64,000 nt of DNA from assembly GCA_030374765.1 (NCBI GenBank), contig JARGXX010000126.1:20467-84466 (forward strand), read 5' to 3'. Both the position numbers and the translations under genes were made by a program. A model generated the notes under the pieces. It was not told where the DNA came from. It saw only the letters and a program-made list of their open reading frames with translations, and searched no databases. Shown in pieces: positions 28,078-38,759 of the stretch; position 1 is the stretch's first letter, and each line of letters begins with the position of its first letter. The stretch comes from Agarophyton chilense. Lineage: Eukaryota; Rhodophyta; Florideophyceae; Gracilariales; Gracilariaceae.

Positions 28078-31000
28078 CTAAACAAATGGGGTTGGATGTT
28101 CCCAAGAGGCGCCTGATTCTAAAACATCATTGAGCGATGCACCCGTTTTTGTCGACTATGGTTTCACAGCTTCCTCTGCACTTATTGAGGTTGCCTCTGG
28201 AACCCTCTCAGTATTAAACCAAAATTGGTTGGTAGATACATCATTCCCAGTCTGAACATCATCCGTAAACGGTTGTGGAGGCTCAACTGTATCAATCTTG
28301 TTACTTTGTGCAGCAGTTCTCAACTCAGAATCGTCACCTATTGCTAATCTTGTGCATGTGGGGAGGCGTTAAGAGACCTTTACGCGAGAAGAACTTTCAT
28401 CTGTTGATCTAATACCATCGAACGTGACAGCACCCGTTCCCTTCTCTGCTAAGTCCCCCTCTTCTTCGAGTTGATTTTCTTCTTGGTCTATTTGGTTAGC
28501 TTCCTTATCATGCCCGCTGTCAGCATTCACAACTGCGAAATACACTGTATTTGAACCGCCTGTTTCTTTCACTTCTCGTCTTCGGCGCGGATGAAACGTG
28601 ACATCGGAGCCTCCTAGAGAGGTAGCTTCTGTTGAATACACTTTATCACTTTCCATATCATCCCCAGCAACGGGGGTGGGTTCACGCAAAACAGAAGTCA
28701 CCACCGCAGCATTTGATTCCATAATAACCGCACATTCAAGCAATGGCTGCTCTGATGGTGGCTGCGCTGATTGTCCTTCGGGGATTATAGCACCAGCTGC
28801 CCTGATCTCGAAAACTACGGCGCCGCCTGTATCAATCGCTTCGCCACCCTTTTCGACGCCATCGTCGGTCTCTCACACTTGTACGATATTTTGAATATTC
28901 CCACCCCCTTCAACATATATGTCTGCTTCCATCCCTTTAACTTCGGAAGTTTTAAGTACAGGCTTTGACTCGAAATCACATTTAGGCTCGACGGATGAAT
29001 GCTCTACCATTTCTAAACAATGATTACCATTCGATGTTGAACCTTCATTCTCATTGAAATCCGCAGACACGGATGTACCCAAATCCTGAGGCATTTGGAC
29101 ATTAGAGACTAACACGGAATCAAACTCACTATTTAGTTCCGCACATTCGTTCACATCGAAAGGAAGTTCAGCTGTTGAGGGTGGCGCGGACTCAAGCTTG
29201 ACGCTATTTTTTTGGCAATTGTCCATATCGTTTCTGTTCTGTGTCGACGGCATTAGTTGACCCGTAGTTTTCCTTCAGCATTTGGCTTGAGAAGGAAGTC
29301 ACCATAGCATTTTCTTGGGCATCTAATCCACCGACTATTTTGTCCGTGGAATGGATTTCAAATTCCTTGGACATTGCATTTTCGTTCGCTGATTCAATTG
29401 GTTCTCTGGGTAATAAAGATTTCATACAAACAAGTTCTCCTATTTCTCTTCCTCTTTCACTTGGCTCCGTATCTTTCGAACAGTGGACTGTGGTCATCAA
29501 TGTAGCGCTTTCGGGTTAAACGATGCCTTTTCAAAAGAAATCGTTCAACCCGAAAGCACCGGAAGCACCGGAAGCACCGAACACTGACGGAAGTTCCGTC
29601 AGCGACCAAGTCCTGTTCTGGTAAGGCTTGGGTATCCAGAACAGGAGCTGAATATTCACATTGCAGAATGCTGGCAACTGCCAATCCTTATGATGTCGGA
29701 GCATTGTCTTCGACCTTCAAATCTACGGCGAATACTGCATTCAGCCCCGTACTTCTCACAATCCGGATCATTCTGCTGTGGAATTTCCGTCTTTCAAACG
29801 CAAGCAACGACCTCTTCGTCTGGGTTTCCTTCAAAGTTTTGAAAACGTGGCGCTTCGCCGGCTGGAGTTTCTGAAACCCCGGCACACAGCCGAACGACAG
29901 AAAACACTGCTCTTGATGCAGGCTTTTGTGCTTCGGGTGCCACCATTTTCTCAACCTCATGCTCAGCAGAAGATTCTACGTTCTCGTCCGTAGACTCATT
30001 TCTCGGCTGAATCCGATCAACATTTACAGATTCAATTGCCTCTGGCGATACGTATGACAAAGTCTCATGCGCATCAGTTATGCCTTGAAAAAGTTCGCTG
30101 CCTGATTCTAGATGCTCTTCAACCGTTTTCTCCCCCAAGTTGCTTTTAAGGGGCTCATTGTAGTGTGGAAATCCTCTCGTCGTTTTTCGAACCAGTCATT
30201 TGTTCCATGGTTGATTCCGCTTTGTCTTTTTGGGGTATTTGTAGTATCAATCCTATCGCCGAATTCAGCATCGTTCCCCGTCGCGGATTTGTCTACTCTC
30301 GAGGGTTCAGTATCAAACCCCCCACCAGTCTCTTGAGCTGAAACTTTTCGAGATTGCTGACAGTTCTTTTCTTTTTCCCCAAAATCAGCCGCAGAAGTGA
30401 TGCCACTCGTTTGTGGGGATTCTGGCACTGTTTTCATGCCTCTTGCGGACACTGTGCGATTCTCGATTCGAAGATCTTCGATTTCAGTCGTCCTCTCGTC
30501 GGCCATCATTACGTTCATGGGTTCGCTCATTGACTTTGTTTCAGTGCCAAGAACCTTTTCAGAATGTGCAAGAATCGCGCTTTAGATGGTTTTAGTTGCT
30601 TTTGGTTTTTCCACCGGATGAAGTTCAAGCTGTTTCCCATTATCGACGGTCGCAGCGTCTTCAAAACACCTGCCAGCCTCTAAATGCGATTGTACGTTTT
30701 CGGGATGTTGAAAGTTCTTTTTTCCGACAGCCTCATCTTCACGAGCTACTTCTGACATTTCCCTTTGACAACTTCTTGCAGTGTGGGTCCGAGTTGGTGC
30801 CTTCGCTGTCAACGCAGATTGTTCGTTAGAATTTGGCTTGAATCCAATATTCGCTTCATTCATCTTCTGTCCAGCTTGGCCACTTTCGCCTGCACTACGA
30901 TCAGATTCAGCAAGCCTAGAATTGTCTGTTAAAGTGACTAGTTAAGCCATGGCCTCTGAGTTCACAACTGATAAGCCACCTTCATGGACTGCAGGGGTCG

Positions 31001-31151
31001 TGGTTGACCCAGAACCCCCCAATTCTGTAAGATACACATCGCCATGGACTCTGTCTACCACCTTTTCGTCGGATTGAATATCATACTCAGGGGAAGTTTC
31101 ATTTCTGTGGAAAGTCGGCGGAACTCCGGAATTGCTAGATAGCACTTCCAA
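28078..31151 (-). pseudogene. Acidic Ser/Glu-rich gene remnant, longer copy (unit 2 and flank)
   Basis: Minus-strand frames from 31151 (starting MEVLSSNSGV) down to about 28369 form a low-complexity acidic protein interrupted by several in-frame stops (for example near 30940 and 30582) and frame shifts. The first ~480 bp (31151-30674) exist only here, because unit 1 ends inside the gene. I do not recognise a family. It could be a very decayed or heavily spliced gene for a disordered protein. Confidence 0.5.
29507..29646. repeat. Cluster of three hairpins (unit 2)
   Basis: Same three inverted repeats as 18507-18637. The first hairpin is at offset 11,000 and the other two at offset 11,009, because of the additional 9-bp GGAAGCACC unit. 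Confidence 0.85.
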
Positions 31152-31870
31152 TGTGGGTCCGAGGCGCAGATTCGCAGCAGTTTGGCCATGCAGCAGGCAA
31201 TGAAGAGCTTAACGTAGTGATGGGGATTGGTAAGAAAGCGCTCGGTGGTGATAGCGTCAGCCGGGGCGTGTAAATCGTCTTGGCCAGTCAGGCGTCTCTC
31301 TGGCAATCTCTTGGAGTCGCCCGGCGTATCCCCAGCAGCCTCGACGAGGTTAACGACTGTCTGGAGACGCACAAGAAGCCAGCACAGGCTGGAAAGAAGC
31401 TGCTCATCAGGGAGTTGGACGGTGCGATGTGCCCAAGCGGCAGTGAGCGCGACGCGGTCGGGCTCCTGTTGGTGCAGTGGGGACGCAGGGTCAGAAGCGA
31501 GTTGCTAGAATGGATCAGTGATTGAAGAAAAGAGCGGAGGGGGGGTGGCACTACTGTCCGGGGCGTGTCTCGCAGCGGCGACGAGATGTGCGGCTAATCC
31601 GTCAAAGTGGGCGCGCCTTCTTGGAAGGTCGCGCACACATTGCGCCGAGTGGAGAAACAAAGCGCTGAGGAGACGGCGCGACGGGGTGGCATCGGGCGCC
31701 GGCGCGGCTGCGCATGGGCGCGGCATGCGGCATGCGGCGAATGCTGGCAGCTCGCGGGGGGAACAAAGTCGAGGGGCGACGCCCAGCGGAAGGCAATTAG
31801 GCGGAAGTGGTGGCGAGGGGGTGTGGGCCGAACAGGAAATAAGGGTTGGATTGCTCTTTCGAGGATACAT
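31152..31870 (-). pseudogene. PDS5-like cohesin-associated protein, N-terminal fragment
   Basis: The minus-strand reading contains LLVRLQTVVNLVEAAGDTP and then HHYVKLFIACCMAKLLRICA. The second block matches the hallmark of PDS5 proteins (KDVRLL(V/T)ACCLADILRIYAP), and the spacing to the first block fits. PDS5 is a HEAT-repeat regulator of sister-chromatid cohesion in the nucleus. Only ~240 codons remain. A TAG at 31505-31507 breaks the frame, and the homology ends near 31150, where the acidic gene begins. The Ala/Pro-rich N-terminus (31870-31560) is less certain. HEAT-repeat proteins other than PDS5 remain possible. Confidence 0.5.
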
Positions 31871-32148
31871 GCATGCGGTGCAGTGTGGTGGATACAGTCG
31901 CAGCGTAAGTTTTGGCTCGAGTTTTGCTTACGCCTGGCACAGGTTGCATCAAATGCATGAAATGCAAGCGCGGTGAGAAAAAGACGCGCTTTTGTTTCAG
32001 AAAAGGCTAAAATATTACGGGTGAAAAAAGGGCTCGTGAAGTCGCCCCTGCACCACCCCTACTTTTATCAGATGCTTTCGTTTCACATCGTACCATTTCG
32101 CCACCGAGCTCGGTTCCCCCATATAACAAACCTATTTTTCATCATGTT

Positions 32149-32715
32149 GTGCAGAATCCACCGCAACCGCAGCCACACATGTATCATTCACACTCGCCCC
32201 AAGCCCATAGAACTATCTTGCCTGCCGCTTCACGGGCTCCTGGAGCTCCGGGACGTGGTCATGCGTCTTTTGAAAGCAACAGTGTCACAATCCCTGAGCG
32301 AGGGCGTGCTCATCCAGTGGCTTTATCTTCGAATGAGGCCAATCCTTCAGCCGCTCCACCGCCATCGCCTTTCCCAGCCCTGCTGGACGCTATTCCTACT
32401 CCTAACGTACCTGGGAGTAATGCCATGATAGCGGAGGCCAAGACGAACTATTTAATGGGCAATATCGTGCCACAATCGACCCAGGCAACACAGTTTGGGA
32501 CGCAAGCCGTGCCCTCCAGCATCCGCCCTGTATTACTGCCGCCAATGAGTTCTACCCACACTGAGAGCTCTGGTATTCGGCCCAATATGGAAAAACCGGC
32601 GCCTCCTGTCTCTCAGAATGGTCCGAGTGATACGGTTTTGCCACCGAAGGCAGGAGATGAGTGTTTAAAGACCTCTTCTGACACTACTGCTAGTAAACAA
32701 GAAGTGCATGTGTAA
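32149..32715 (+). pseudogene. Hypothetical Pro/Ser-rich disordered gene remnant
   Basis: 189 codons rich in Pro, Ser and His with no domain. A CAG preceded by a pyrimidine-rich stretch (TGTTGTGCAG, about 32145-32154) could be a splice acceptor at its start. After the TAA at 32713-32715 the same frame continues with similar composition to about 33015, broken by two more stops. It may belong with 33045-33728. No function can be assigned. Confidence 0.35.
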
Positions 32716-33044
32716 TATGCTAAGGAAAGGCTTTCGGAAACGTCGAGGCATTCTCCCGTTCTGCAAACAAGACCGAGATGGAATACTGTTCTTATCCCAC
32801 CGCCGCCATGACATCAATCATCGATTGCACTCGTATCAAATCCGTCGATGCTGCCCGATGGCGACTCATCCTGGATGACATTTAGCGGGTCGGTGAAGAG
32901 AGATGAGTCTAAAAATAAGTACGCAGTCCAATCATGTCGAACAAAAGCCTTTCAAGTGTGCTACGGTGGCCCCTCACCCCCCCTCCCTTCTAAAAGCCGG
33001 CTACTGGCCCTAAGATAGAAGAGACTGAAAAACCACTTTCTATC

Positions 33045-33728
33045 GTGGAACAGCGCCGGAGAATGTATAACAAACTTGCAAATGAGTCGGACTCACCTAC
33101 GCCGTTTCCAGACTCCGGCTTTAGATCTCCTTCAGGAAGGTCTATAAGTACATCTTCCTCGAGACATGAGTCCTCGAATTCTCTTACTCCGCGCCACGAC
33201 GACCGATCAGAAACATTGGTACCTCAACTGTGCTCGACCAACACAGGAAATGCGAACTCTGGTGCTAGTCCTGACAACGACCAGCGAGAAGTGTTTCTGA
33301 AAGATTCACTGAACGAGGAAGTCGATGTCATACCTGTTGTTTCCAATCAAAACAAAAGCGCGGGACAAAGAGCGATCGAGGCCGCCGATAAGGTTTCAAC
33401 TGCAGAAGATGGGCCATCTCTCGAAAAAACTGAGGCCATGGTTGGAGCGGACTCTGAGCCTGATGTGAGGCCAACGCCTAGCAATGGAGATGTTGGTGAA
33501 AGAAATGGGCACGAGAGGGGGCGAACAAGTGTTCCACTTTTGGCTGCACTCGAAGGCGAGCCTGAAGTTCCGATGAAGGAGCGGCTGGCTGCCGCGGTCG
33601 CCAAATACCGCAGAATATTCAAACTTGGGAACAGCATCGGAATCACTTCGTCTCCCAGCTTCCCTTCCCACAATAATAACTCGCTGCCATCTGCAGACAG
33701 TGTGGATGTGTCCGAAATAGGTGTGTAG
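33045..33728 (+). CDS. Hypothetical Ser-rich acidic protein
   Basis: 227 codons, open. The N-terminus is Ser-rich (SGFRSPSGRSISTSSSR), the middle acidic, and a short basic-hydrophobic helix (ERLAAAVAKYRRIFKLG) lies near the C-terminus. This looks like a disordered regulatory-type protein. The true 5' end is unclear, because the frame may continue from an upstream exon or from the remnant at 32149-32715. No family recognised. Confidence 0.4.
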   Translation: MEQRRRMYNKLANESDSPTPFPDSGFRSPSGRSISTSSSRHESSNSLTPRHDDRSETLVPQLCSTNTGNANSGASPDNDQREVFLKDSLNEEVDVIPVVSNQNKSAGQRAIEAADKVSTAEDGPSLEKTEAMVGADSEPDVRPTPSNGDVGERNGHERGRTSVPLLAALEGEPEVPMKERLAAAVAKYRRIFKLGNSIGITSSPSFPSHNNNSLPSADSVDVSEIGV

Positions 33729-33964
33729 TACGCAATGCTGGTAGTCCTGATTATCCTGATCGTCCCTAACACGTTCGGCTGTTTTTTGATGGATTGGAAT
33801 ATCAGGTGAATAGAGAAAGCTGCTAAAGAGGACACAGAGATCATCATTTATGATTATAATGGTAGCTTGGTTGTAGAACCAGCAAATTTGTCTGCAATTT
33901 GTATGTGAATTATACAAGAAGAAAAGTTCATGTCAGTAATTGGTAAACATTCATTTAAAGAAAA

Positions 33965-34594
33965 TCAAAACGCACGTTTCACACCAATGGCAATCCCAGG
34001 AGCTTGCCAGTCACCGGAGCTCGGCTCAGGAATGCAATAACGACTGGAAAAAAGTCGCAGAACCTTGATCAGTGATAATCTTGTGAGGTAGGCCTGTGTA
34101 CACGGTAGCCCACCACTCAAAGATCGTAGAGGGGATCTTCTTCGTAGATGAGTCCGGTAGAAACATAGAAGCACTAAACCTTTTACCTTCCGTTCGGAAA
34201 GAAGGAATGGTGGGGGCGGCGAATAGGCTGGACGTTCGGGGAGCGCTCACGGAGTGGAGGCATCGTGGCTGACCTGTGTTTTGGACCTTCGCCGAGCCGT
34301 GGGCATATGCAGTGATACCCAGGCATTGGTTCCGTTTTGAAACAACAGCTCGCGCCCCATTTCGGGCATGCATGGCACAAAAGCGACCAGTGCGCTGCAA
34401 TCGTGCCACGTGTGTCGCACGCAAATCGCAAACATATCCGCCTGGCTTTGCGCCATCAACTTCATCGACCCTTGTATCTCAGTAGAGAAAGCCACGCGCC
34501 AGTGCAGATTTCTGTGCCGACTATTCAGCTGTTTCGACTCCCACCATCTCTCAGAACGCGACTTTTTCCTCCCTTCTTCCAATTCCGAGGCCAA
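33965..34594 (-). pseudogene. Integrase scrap of a gypsy-like element
   Basis: The minus strand has SASMFLPDSSTKKI, FEWWATVYTGLPHKIITDQG and a following block typical of the second catalytic Asp region (xTDxGS) of retroviral-type integrases. The reading is spread over two or three frames, so it is broken. No LTRs were identified around it. Confidence 0.55.
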
Positions 34595-34692
34595 CCTCTC
34601 TTGTCATCTCCGCTACAACCCTCGCTGCTTGGATGGCTGCGTCTTGCGCCACTTCCACCTAACACCCCCAGACCCCAGCATGTCAATTCCGG

Positions 34693-36505
34693 ATGTCCAA
34701 TCGCCTCAACCTCATGTGCAGCTTCGACAAAGTGCCAAACACACCATGCTCTCTCTCAGATGGGGCAACCTCAGAAGACGTAAATCCGCAGCTTTTCACG
34801 CTGTCTGTGGCAAAGGTTGTGCTTTGTGCACCGGAAAAAAGTGAGGAGAGAGATCCTTTTATTCAAGCAGTACTCACACTACCACCGCACCACCAAGATG
34901 CACTGGCTACTTCCATTTGCCGCATGACCGTCGAAAAGCCAAAGGAAACGCGCGTGCTATTTCAGATCCCTCTCAACTAGGAGAACCTCCACCTCACAAC
35001 CCTTTCACCTTCCACAAAACCAACCTTCACAGAAAAGTCACACAGTCCTCTTTCTGCCCCACGGGGCATTTTGCTGGAAGACTTCACGGCGCTCGCTGCA
35101 GAACGAGACAACCTCAGGAGAAAGCTTTCCGCTTGTAAATTCGGGAAGAACAAGGCAGTGTAGCTATCCCAGGGCTTGAAAATCAACCCGGAAGAGGCTT
35201 CCGGCAAGATTCGCTTGCTGGAGACGAAGCACAAAGAAAGTGCTACAGAATTGTTGAAGAAGTCAAAAGCACTCATAAAAGCCACGTCTGCACCGCACTG
35301 AGCTCACGTTGCTGCAGAAGAAGTCGACATTTTGCACCCAAAGGCCGCTTCTGCCGAACAGTTGGAAGCAAGCCTCAAAGGAGCCAGCAAGAGGCTGGAA
35401 GAAGGCTCTGACATGCGGAAGGCGACTAAAGACCTCGAATCACAACTATCTGCGTTTAGGGAGACAGAAGAAAGACTTTCCAAGCACACTGATTACCTCG
35501 AATCGCAGCTCACGTACAAGAACACCCGCAGTATCCAGTTTGCCAAGTTGGCTGAAAACCTCACAGCTGAGATGGAGAAGAAGGATGGTAAGATCAAAAC
35601 TCTCAAGAGTGAAAACTGGTCGTTGAAGACAAGTATGGAGGCTGCCAATCAACAGTTGGCCTCATTTCTCATGCAGTTCGCGCAAACGACATCGATCGGC
35701 AGACATGTATGCGTTGGTAAGGACTCTAAAGTCCTTGGACGTCGGCCAGACTACCACAGATCAGACCACTTAGACGACAGCTGTGCCGATGTCCGATTAG
35801 CTCGTCAAAGAACGTGCATGTGACATCTTGTCCAAAGATTCGCTTGTTGGCATAACATGGACTGATATTGTCGAATGCGTGAATGCAGTCATGGATGCTT
35901 GATATGATATTAATGCCATTGAAGGCACGGAAGGTTCTTCCTTGAGAAGCAGCAGCGAGGCAGAGATCCACCGCCAGCCATCCCTCTCAGCTTCTGAACA
36001 AACCGGTGTCTTCTCACGGCCCAGTCAACAGATCGTCAACACAAACGCTAGCTACATCGACAGCGATGCCGAATATATGGAAAATCTGGGGCGGTCCTGG
36101 AAATCTCTGGAAGAAAAAATGCGTACGTCAAGGGTTGTCGAGAGAGCTCAGGAGGTTGAGATTGCGCCACTAAATGCGAAGCTTGACACGAGTGGGTTCA
36201 TGACCGCCAAGCTTAACGACTTTATGATGCGACCCGACGGGCTTCAGAAGGAAATATCGAAAGAGAGAGAAACCCAGTTGCGGGGCATTGCCAAAGCGGT
36301 TAAAAGAGAACAGCGCATCGCCGAGGAGTCTTGCAAAGAAGCCAGACTTATGGCGAAGAATCGTACGACCATGCTCGAAGATTTTCGCGCAAGTGCTTTG
36401 GCTGCTGCCCGTGACAGTATGAGAGCTAATCAAGAGGGAATCCCGAGAGAGGATGTAGCGTCGGCAATTCATTCACGACAGGATCCACACCGAACTACGG
36501 TATAG
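34693..36505 (+). pseudogene. Long coiled-coil protein gene remnant
   Basis: One plus frame from 34693 to 35823 reads as a continuous helical, heptad-rich protein (for example AAERDNLRRKLSACKFGKN, RETEERLSKHTDYLESQLTY) but carries stops at about 34978 (TAG), 35161 (TAG) and 35299 (TGA). After 35823 the sequence resumes in another frame, has one more TGA, and ends with a second coiled-coil block (35942-36505, KRSWKSLEEKM-type heptads and an EESCKEARLMAKNR stretch). The intact protein would have been over 550 residues, perhaps a cytoskeletal or Golgi tether; the family is not recognised. All three stop types occur, so this is decay rather than recoding. Confidence 0.55.
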
Positions 36506-37799
36506 ATCTACTGCACGTTCGCTGAGATCCAGCCCAATACCTTCAGTCCAGCATCTACCTGTCTGGTTTAATTAGGGCACGACCACTCCCCAGTATCACT
36601 TCATTACCCGCCTTGTCGACCTATGGGGAGGGCATCCAGTGCGCTGCACGCCAAAGATGTCTGCGCACGGCGGAGCAGGGAAGGAAGTCCCCCTGGTCAG
36701 GGGCTCCCGGTCTGCGCCTAATTAAAAACAATTATGGTTGACTTTCCTTTTTGCTTTTTCTGACGACTTGGAGAATCGCTTCAGCCGTTAATATGCTTCA
36801 CCTCTGGTGAGTATCGCATCGTCAAAAGCCACACGTTCAGAGTCCAACCGGTCGTCCACGCACATACCTAGCTTACATCTGTCTGTCGAATCGTCATCCT
36901 CTTTTCCGATGGCCTAACACAATGCGCTACTGATTCCGTCTAGCTCTTCTAACAGTCGCGATCGCTGCACTTGCTCCCCCCACTACTGCGTATCTTCGCC
37001 ATGTGCGCGATCGAGTTGCATCCTGCGGTTCCACGGAAACCCCCAATGGTCGCCCTCATCCATTCGCTTCCCTCACGCTTTGCCCATGTGGCAACTTTAA
37101 ACCACGGTAAACGATGCCGAGGTTGAGGAAATGTTCGATGGAAATTGACCTCGTGGCTACTGTAGAGAAGAACCTACTTGATGGCATCCGTTCGCAATAA
37201 TTTCCGAAGCGAAAGCGAAAGAAAGACATGCTGCTGAGTAACAACGACAAGGGGCACTTCATGTGAGACGGCTACTTGCAAGTGAGGCAGGTGGCATAGC
37301 GCGCGCAGGTGGCCGCGCTGCTCCGCGTCACCAACCACTTCTATACAACCAAGCAATACACGTTACACGATTCGAACAAGGACATTCTTCCGCACTTTCC
37401 GCAACACGCAGAGTTAAGCTCTCTTTCGCGTCGCACGCCCGTTTTTTCGCTCTGCCAGGAAAAAATAAAGTTATCCACACGTGGGATATTGTTATTTCAG
37501 AGTCTGGTGGATAACATGGGAAACCTATTTCAAAGGCCCTCATGATGGTGAACAGGTAAGTTTGCTACGTTTTCTGCTCTGCAATCTGGACGGAGATCTG
37601 ACATATTTTTGGCTGTGGGTGCGAAGCGACAGAAAATTGGAATGACGGAGCAGGAGTCGTTGAGTTTAAGGTGAGTGCGATTGCTACTGGTGTCTCGCAG
37701 AGGTTTAGGAAGGATATCTGACATGTTCTTTTTTGCTGCTACGAAGCGACGGAGAGGAAAGAATGGGTGGGGAGGGAAACCTCCTTGAGGGAAGTGACT
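36506..37799. other. No recognisable gene
   Basis: 1.3 kb with only short frames. A ~50-bp motif (A-T-C-T-G-A-C-A-T then a T-rich run, then G-A-A-G-C-G-A-C) occurs twice at about 37594-37635 and 37712-37752, immediately upstream of the small gene at 37957. Confidence 0.5.
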
Positions 37800-37850
37800 T
37801 CGCGAGAGATGTTTCGTGGCGTCAGTACCGCCACGAAACATCTCTCGCGA
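37800..37850. repeat. Perfect 22-bp inverted repeat (hairpin)
   Basis: 37800-37821 and 37829-37850 are exact reverse complements separated by a 7-nt loop (TCAGTAC). It lies about 107 bp upstream of the likely ATG at 37957. It could be a small foldback insertion or a structured leader element. Confidence 0.9.
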
Positions 37851-37956
37851 CGACCCCTCCCCCCCCGCCCCGCTTCCGCACCCATTGAAACTGAAAACGC
37901 TATGCCGTGCAGTTCCCTTTCAATCTTTCTTGAAAAAACCGTGTGCACTCGTGCTA

Positions 37957-38535
37957 ATGGAGGACATTTCCGGTGAAGGGAGTTCTACAACTTCCTCAAG
38001 TTCATGGTGCCAAGCTGGTGGATGCCCAGCCCCCGTCATGAACGCTGAAAGTTTTACTACCGTATGGAGGGTGTTCATGGCAGTCCGCGATGCATGCGCC
38101 GATTCCAGAGGCCCCGGGGATCCGAAACGCGATGTTACGTCCGACAATTGCGTGGAATACCTGCTACAGAATCGTCGCACCAACGCTTCGGTCGCTGCAT
38201 TCTTGGAGAGATTTCTTGGTTCCTCTTACAGAACTTTCAGTGAGGAGGAACTCACAGCCTATATCTGCGGAACTGTGACGGGCCCTAGGCAATATTTCCG
38301 TCAGGTTTATCGGTGTGTGACTTTGTTCCATAAGCAAGACGGTTGGAAAGACAGGCGTTTGCGCGACTTCTACGACTGGAATATCCATTCAAAGCGGGGT
38401 GGTGCGACTAGGTTGATGGAAAGGGTGTTGAAAAACGATTTATTTAAGAGGTTCTACCGCGAAGCAGCTACAAGGAAGAGGGGGGGGGGTAAAGGTTTCG
38501 AACCACCCCTTCTACGAGGTTCCAGCAGCTCGTAA
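37957..38535 (+). CDS. Hypothetical basic protein, ~192 residues
   Basis: The ATG at 37957 (MEDISGEGSSTT) is chosen because upstream codons run through the hairpin and a C-rich tract. After a Ser-rich start comes a compact charged region with VWRVFMAVRDACADSRG, FLERFLGSSYRTFSEEEL and YFRQVYRCVTLFHKQDGWKD, which look globular and mostly helical. The C-terminus is basic with a poly-Gly run encoded by a G9 tract (about 38480), a place prone to indels. No family recognised. The next frame (38544-38759) may be its true C-terminus. Confidence 0.5.
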   Translation: MEDISGEGSSTTSSSSWCQAGGCPAPVMNAESFTTVWRVFMAVRDACADSRGPGDPKRDVTSDNCVEYLLQNRRTNASVAAFLERFLGSSYRTFSEEELTAYICGTVTGPRQYFRQVYRCVTLFHKQDGWKDRRLRDFYDWNIHSKRGGATRLMERVLKNDLFKRFYREAATRKRGGGKGFEPPLLRGSSSS

Positions 38536-38543
38536 ACCTCTCT

Positions 38544-38759
38544 TTGGTGAAGCACATTGAGCACGTGCGTTCAAGTCGGGCAACCAAACGACGGAAGGTT
38601 AGGGGAAAAAGAGTGAAGGTGGTGAAGTATGTCGAAAGCTTCACATTCTATAATCGCTCTCACGGTAAGCGCATGGCGTACTGTATACAGCAAGTTTACA
38701 AGGTCTGGGGTGTGTTTGCTTCCGTGCTGGGCTTCCGCGACGCGGTGCTGCAGAGATGA
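38544..38759 (+). CDS. Small basic ORF, possible C-terminus of the preceding gene
   Basis: 71 codons starting MVKHIEHVRSSRATKRRKVR, highly basic at the N-terminus and hydrophobic at the C-terminus. It lies 8 bp after the stop of the preceding gene, in a different frame. A 1-2 base error or polymorphism in the upstream G9 run or a small intron would join the two. Alone it resembles nothing known to me. Confidence 0.35.
   Translation: MVKHIEHVRSSRATKRRKVRGKRVKVVKYVESFTFYNRSHGKRMAYCIQQVYKVWGVFASVLGFRDAVLQR

Larger units (their letters stand above)
19665..30673. repeat. 11-kb tandem duplication, unit 2
   Basis: The direct, same-orientation second copy begins mid-codon in the RNase H region of the gypsy element and ends within the acidic minus-strand gene, which then continues uniquely to 31151. 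It is 9 bp longer than unit 1 because of one extra GGAAGCACC unit near 29570. Confidence 0.97.

Noticed and set aside
31518-31976. Plus-strand protein genes opposite the PDS5 fragment
   Set aside because: These GC-rich frames are antisense shadows; only the minus strand shows a recognisable protein pattern.
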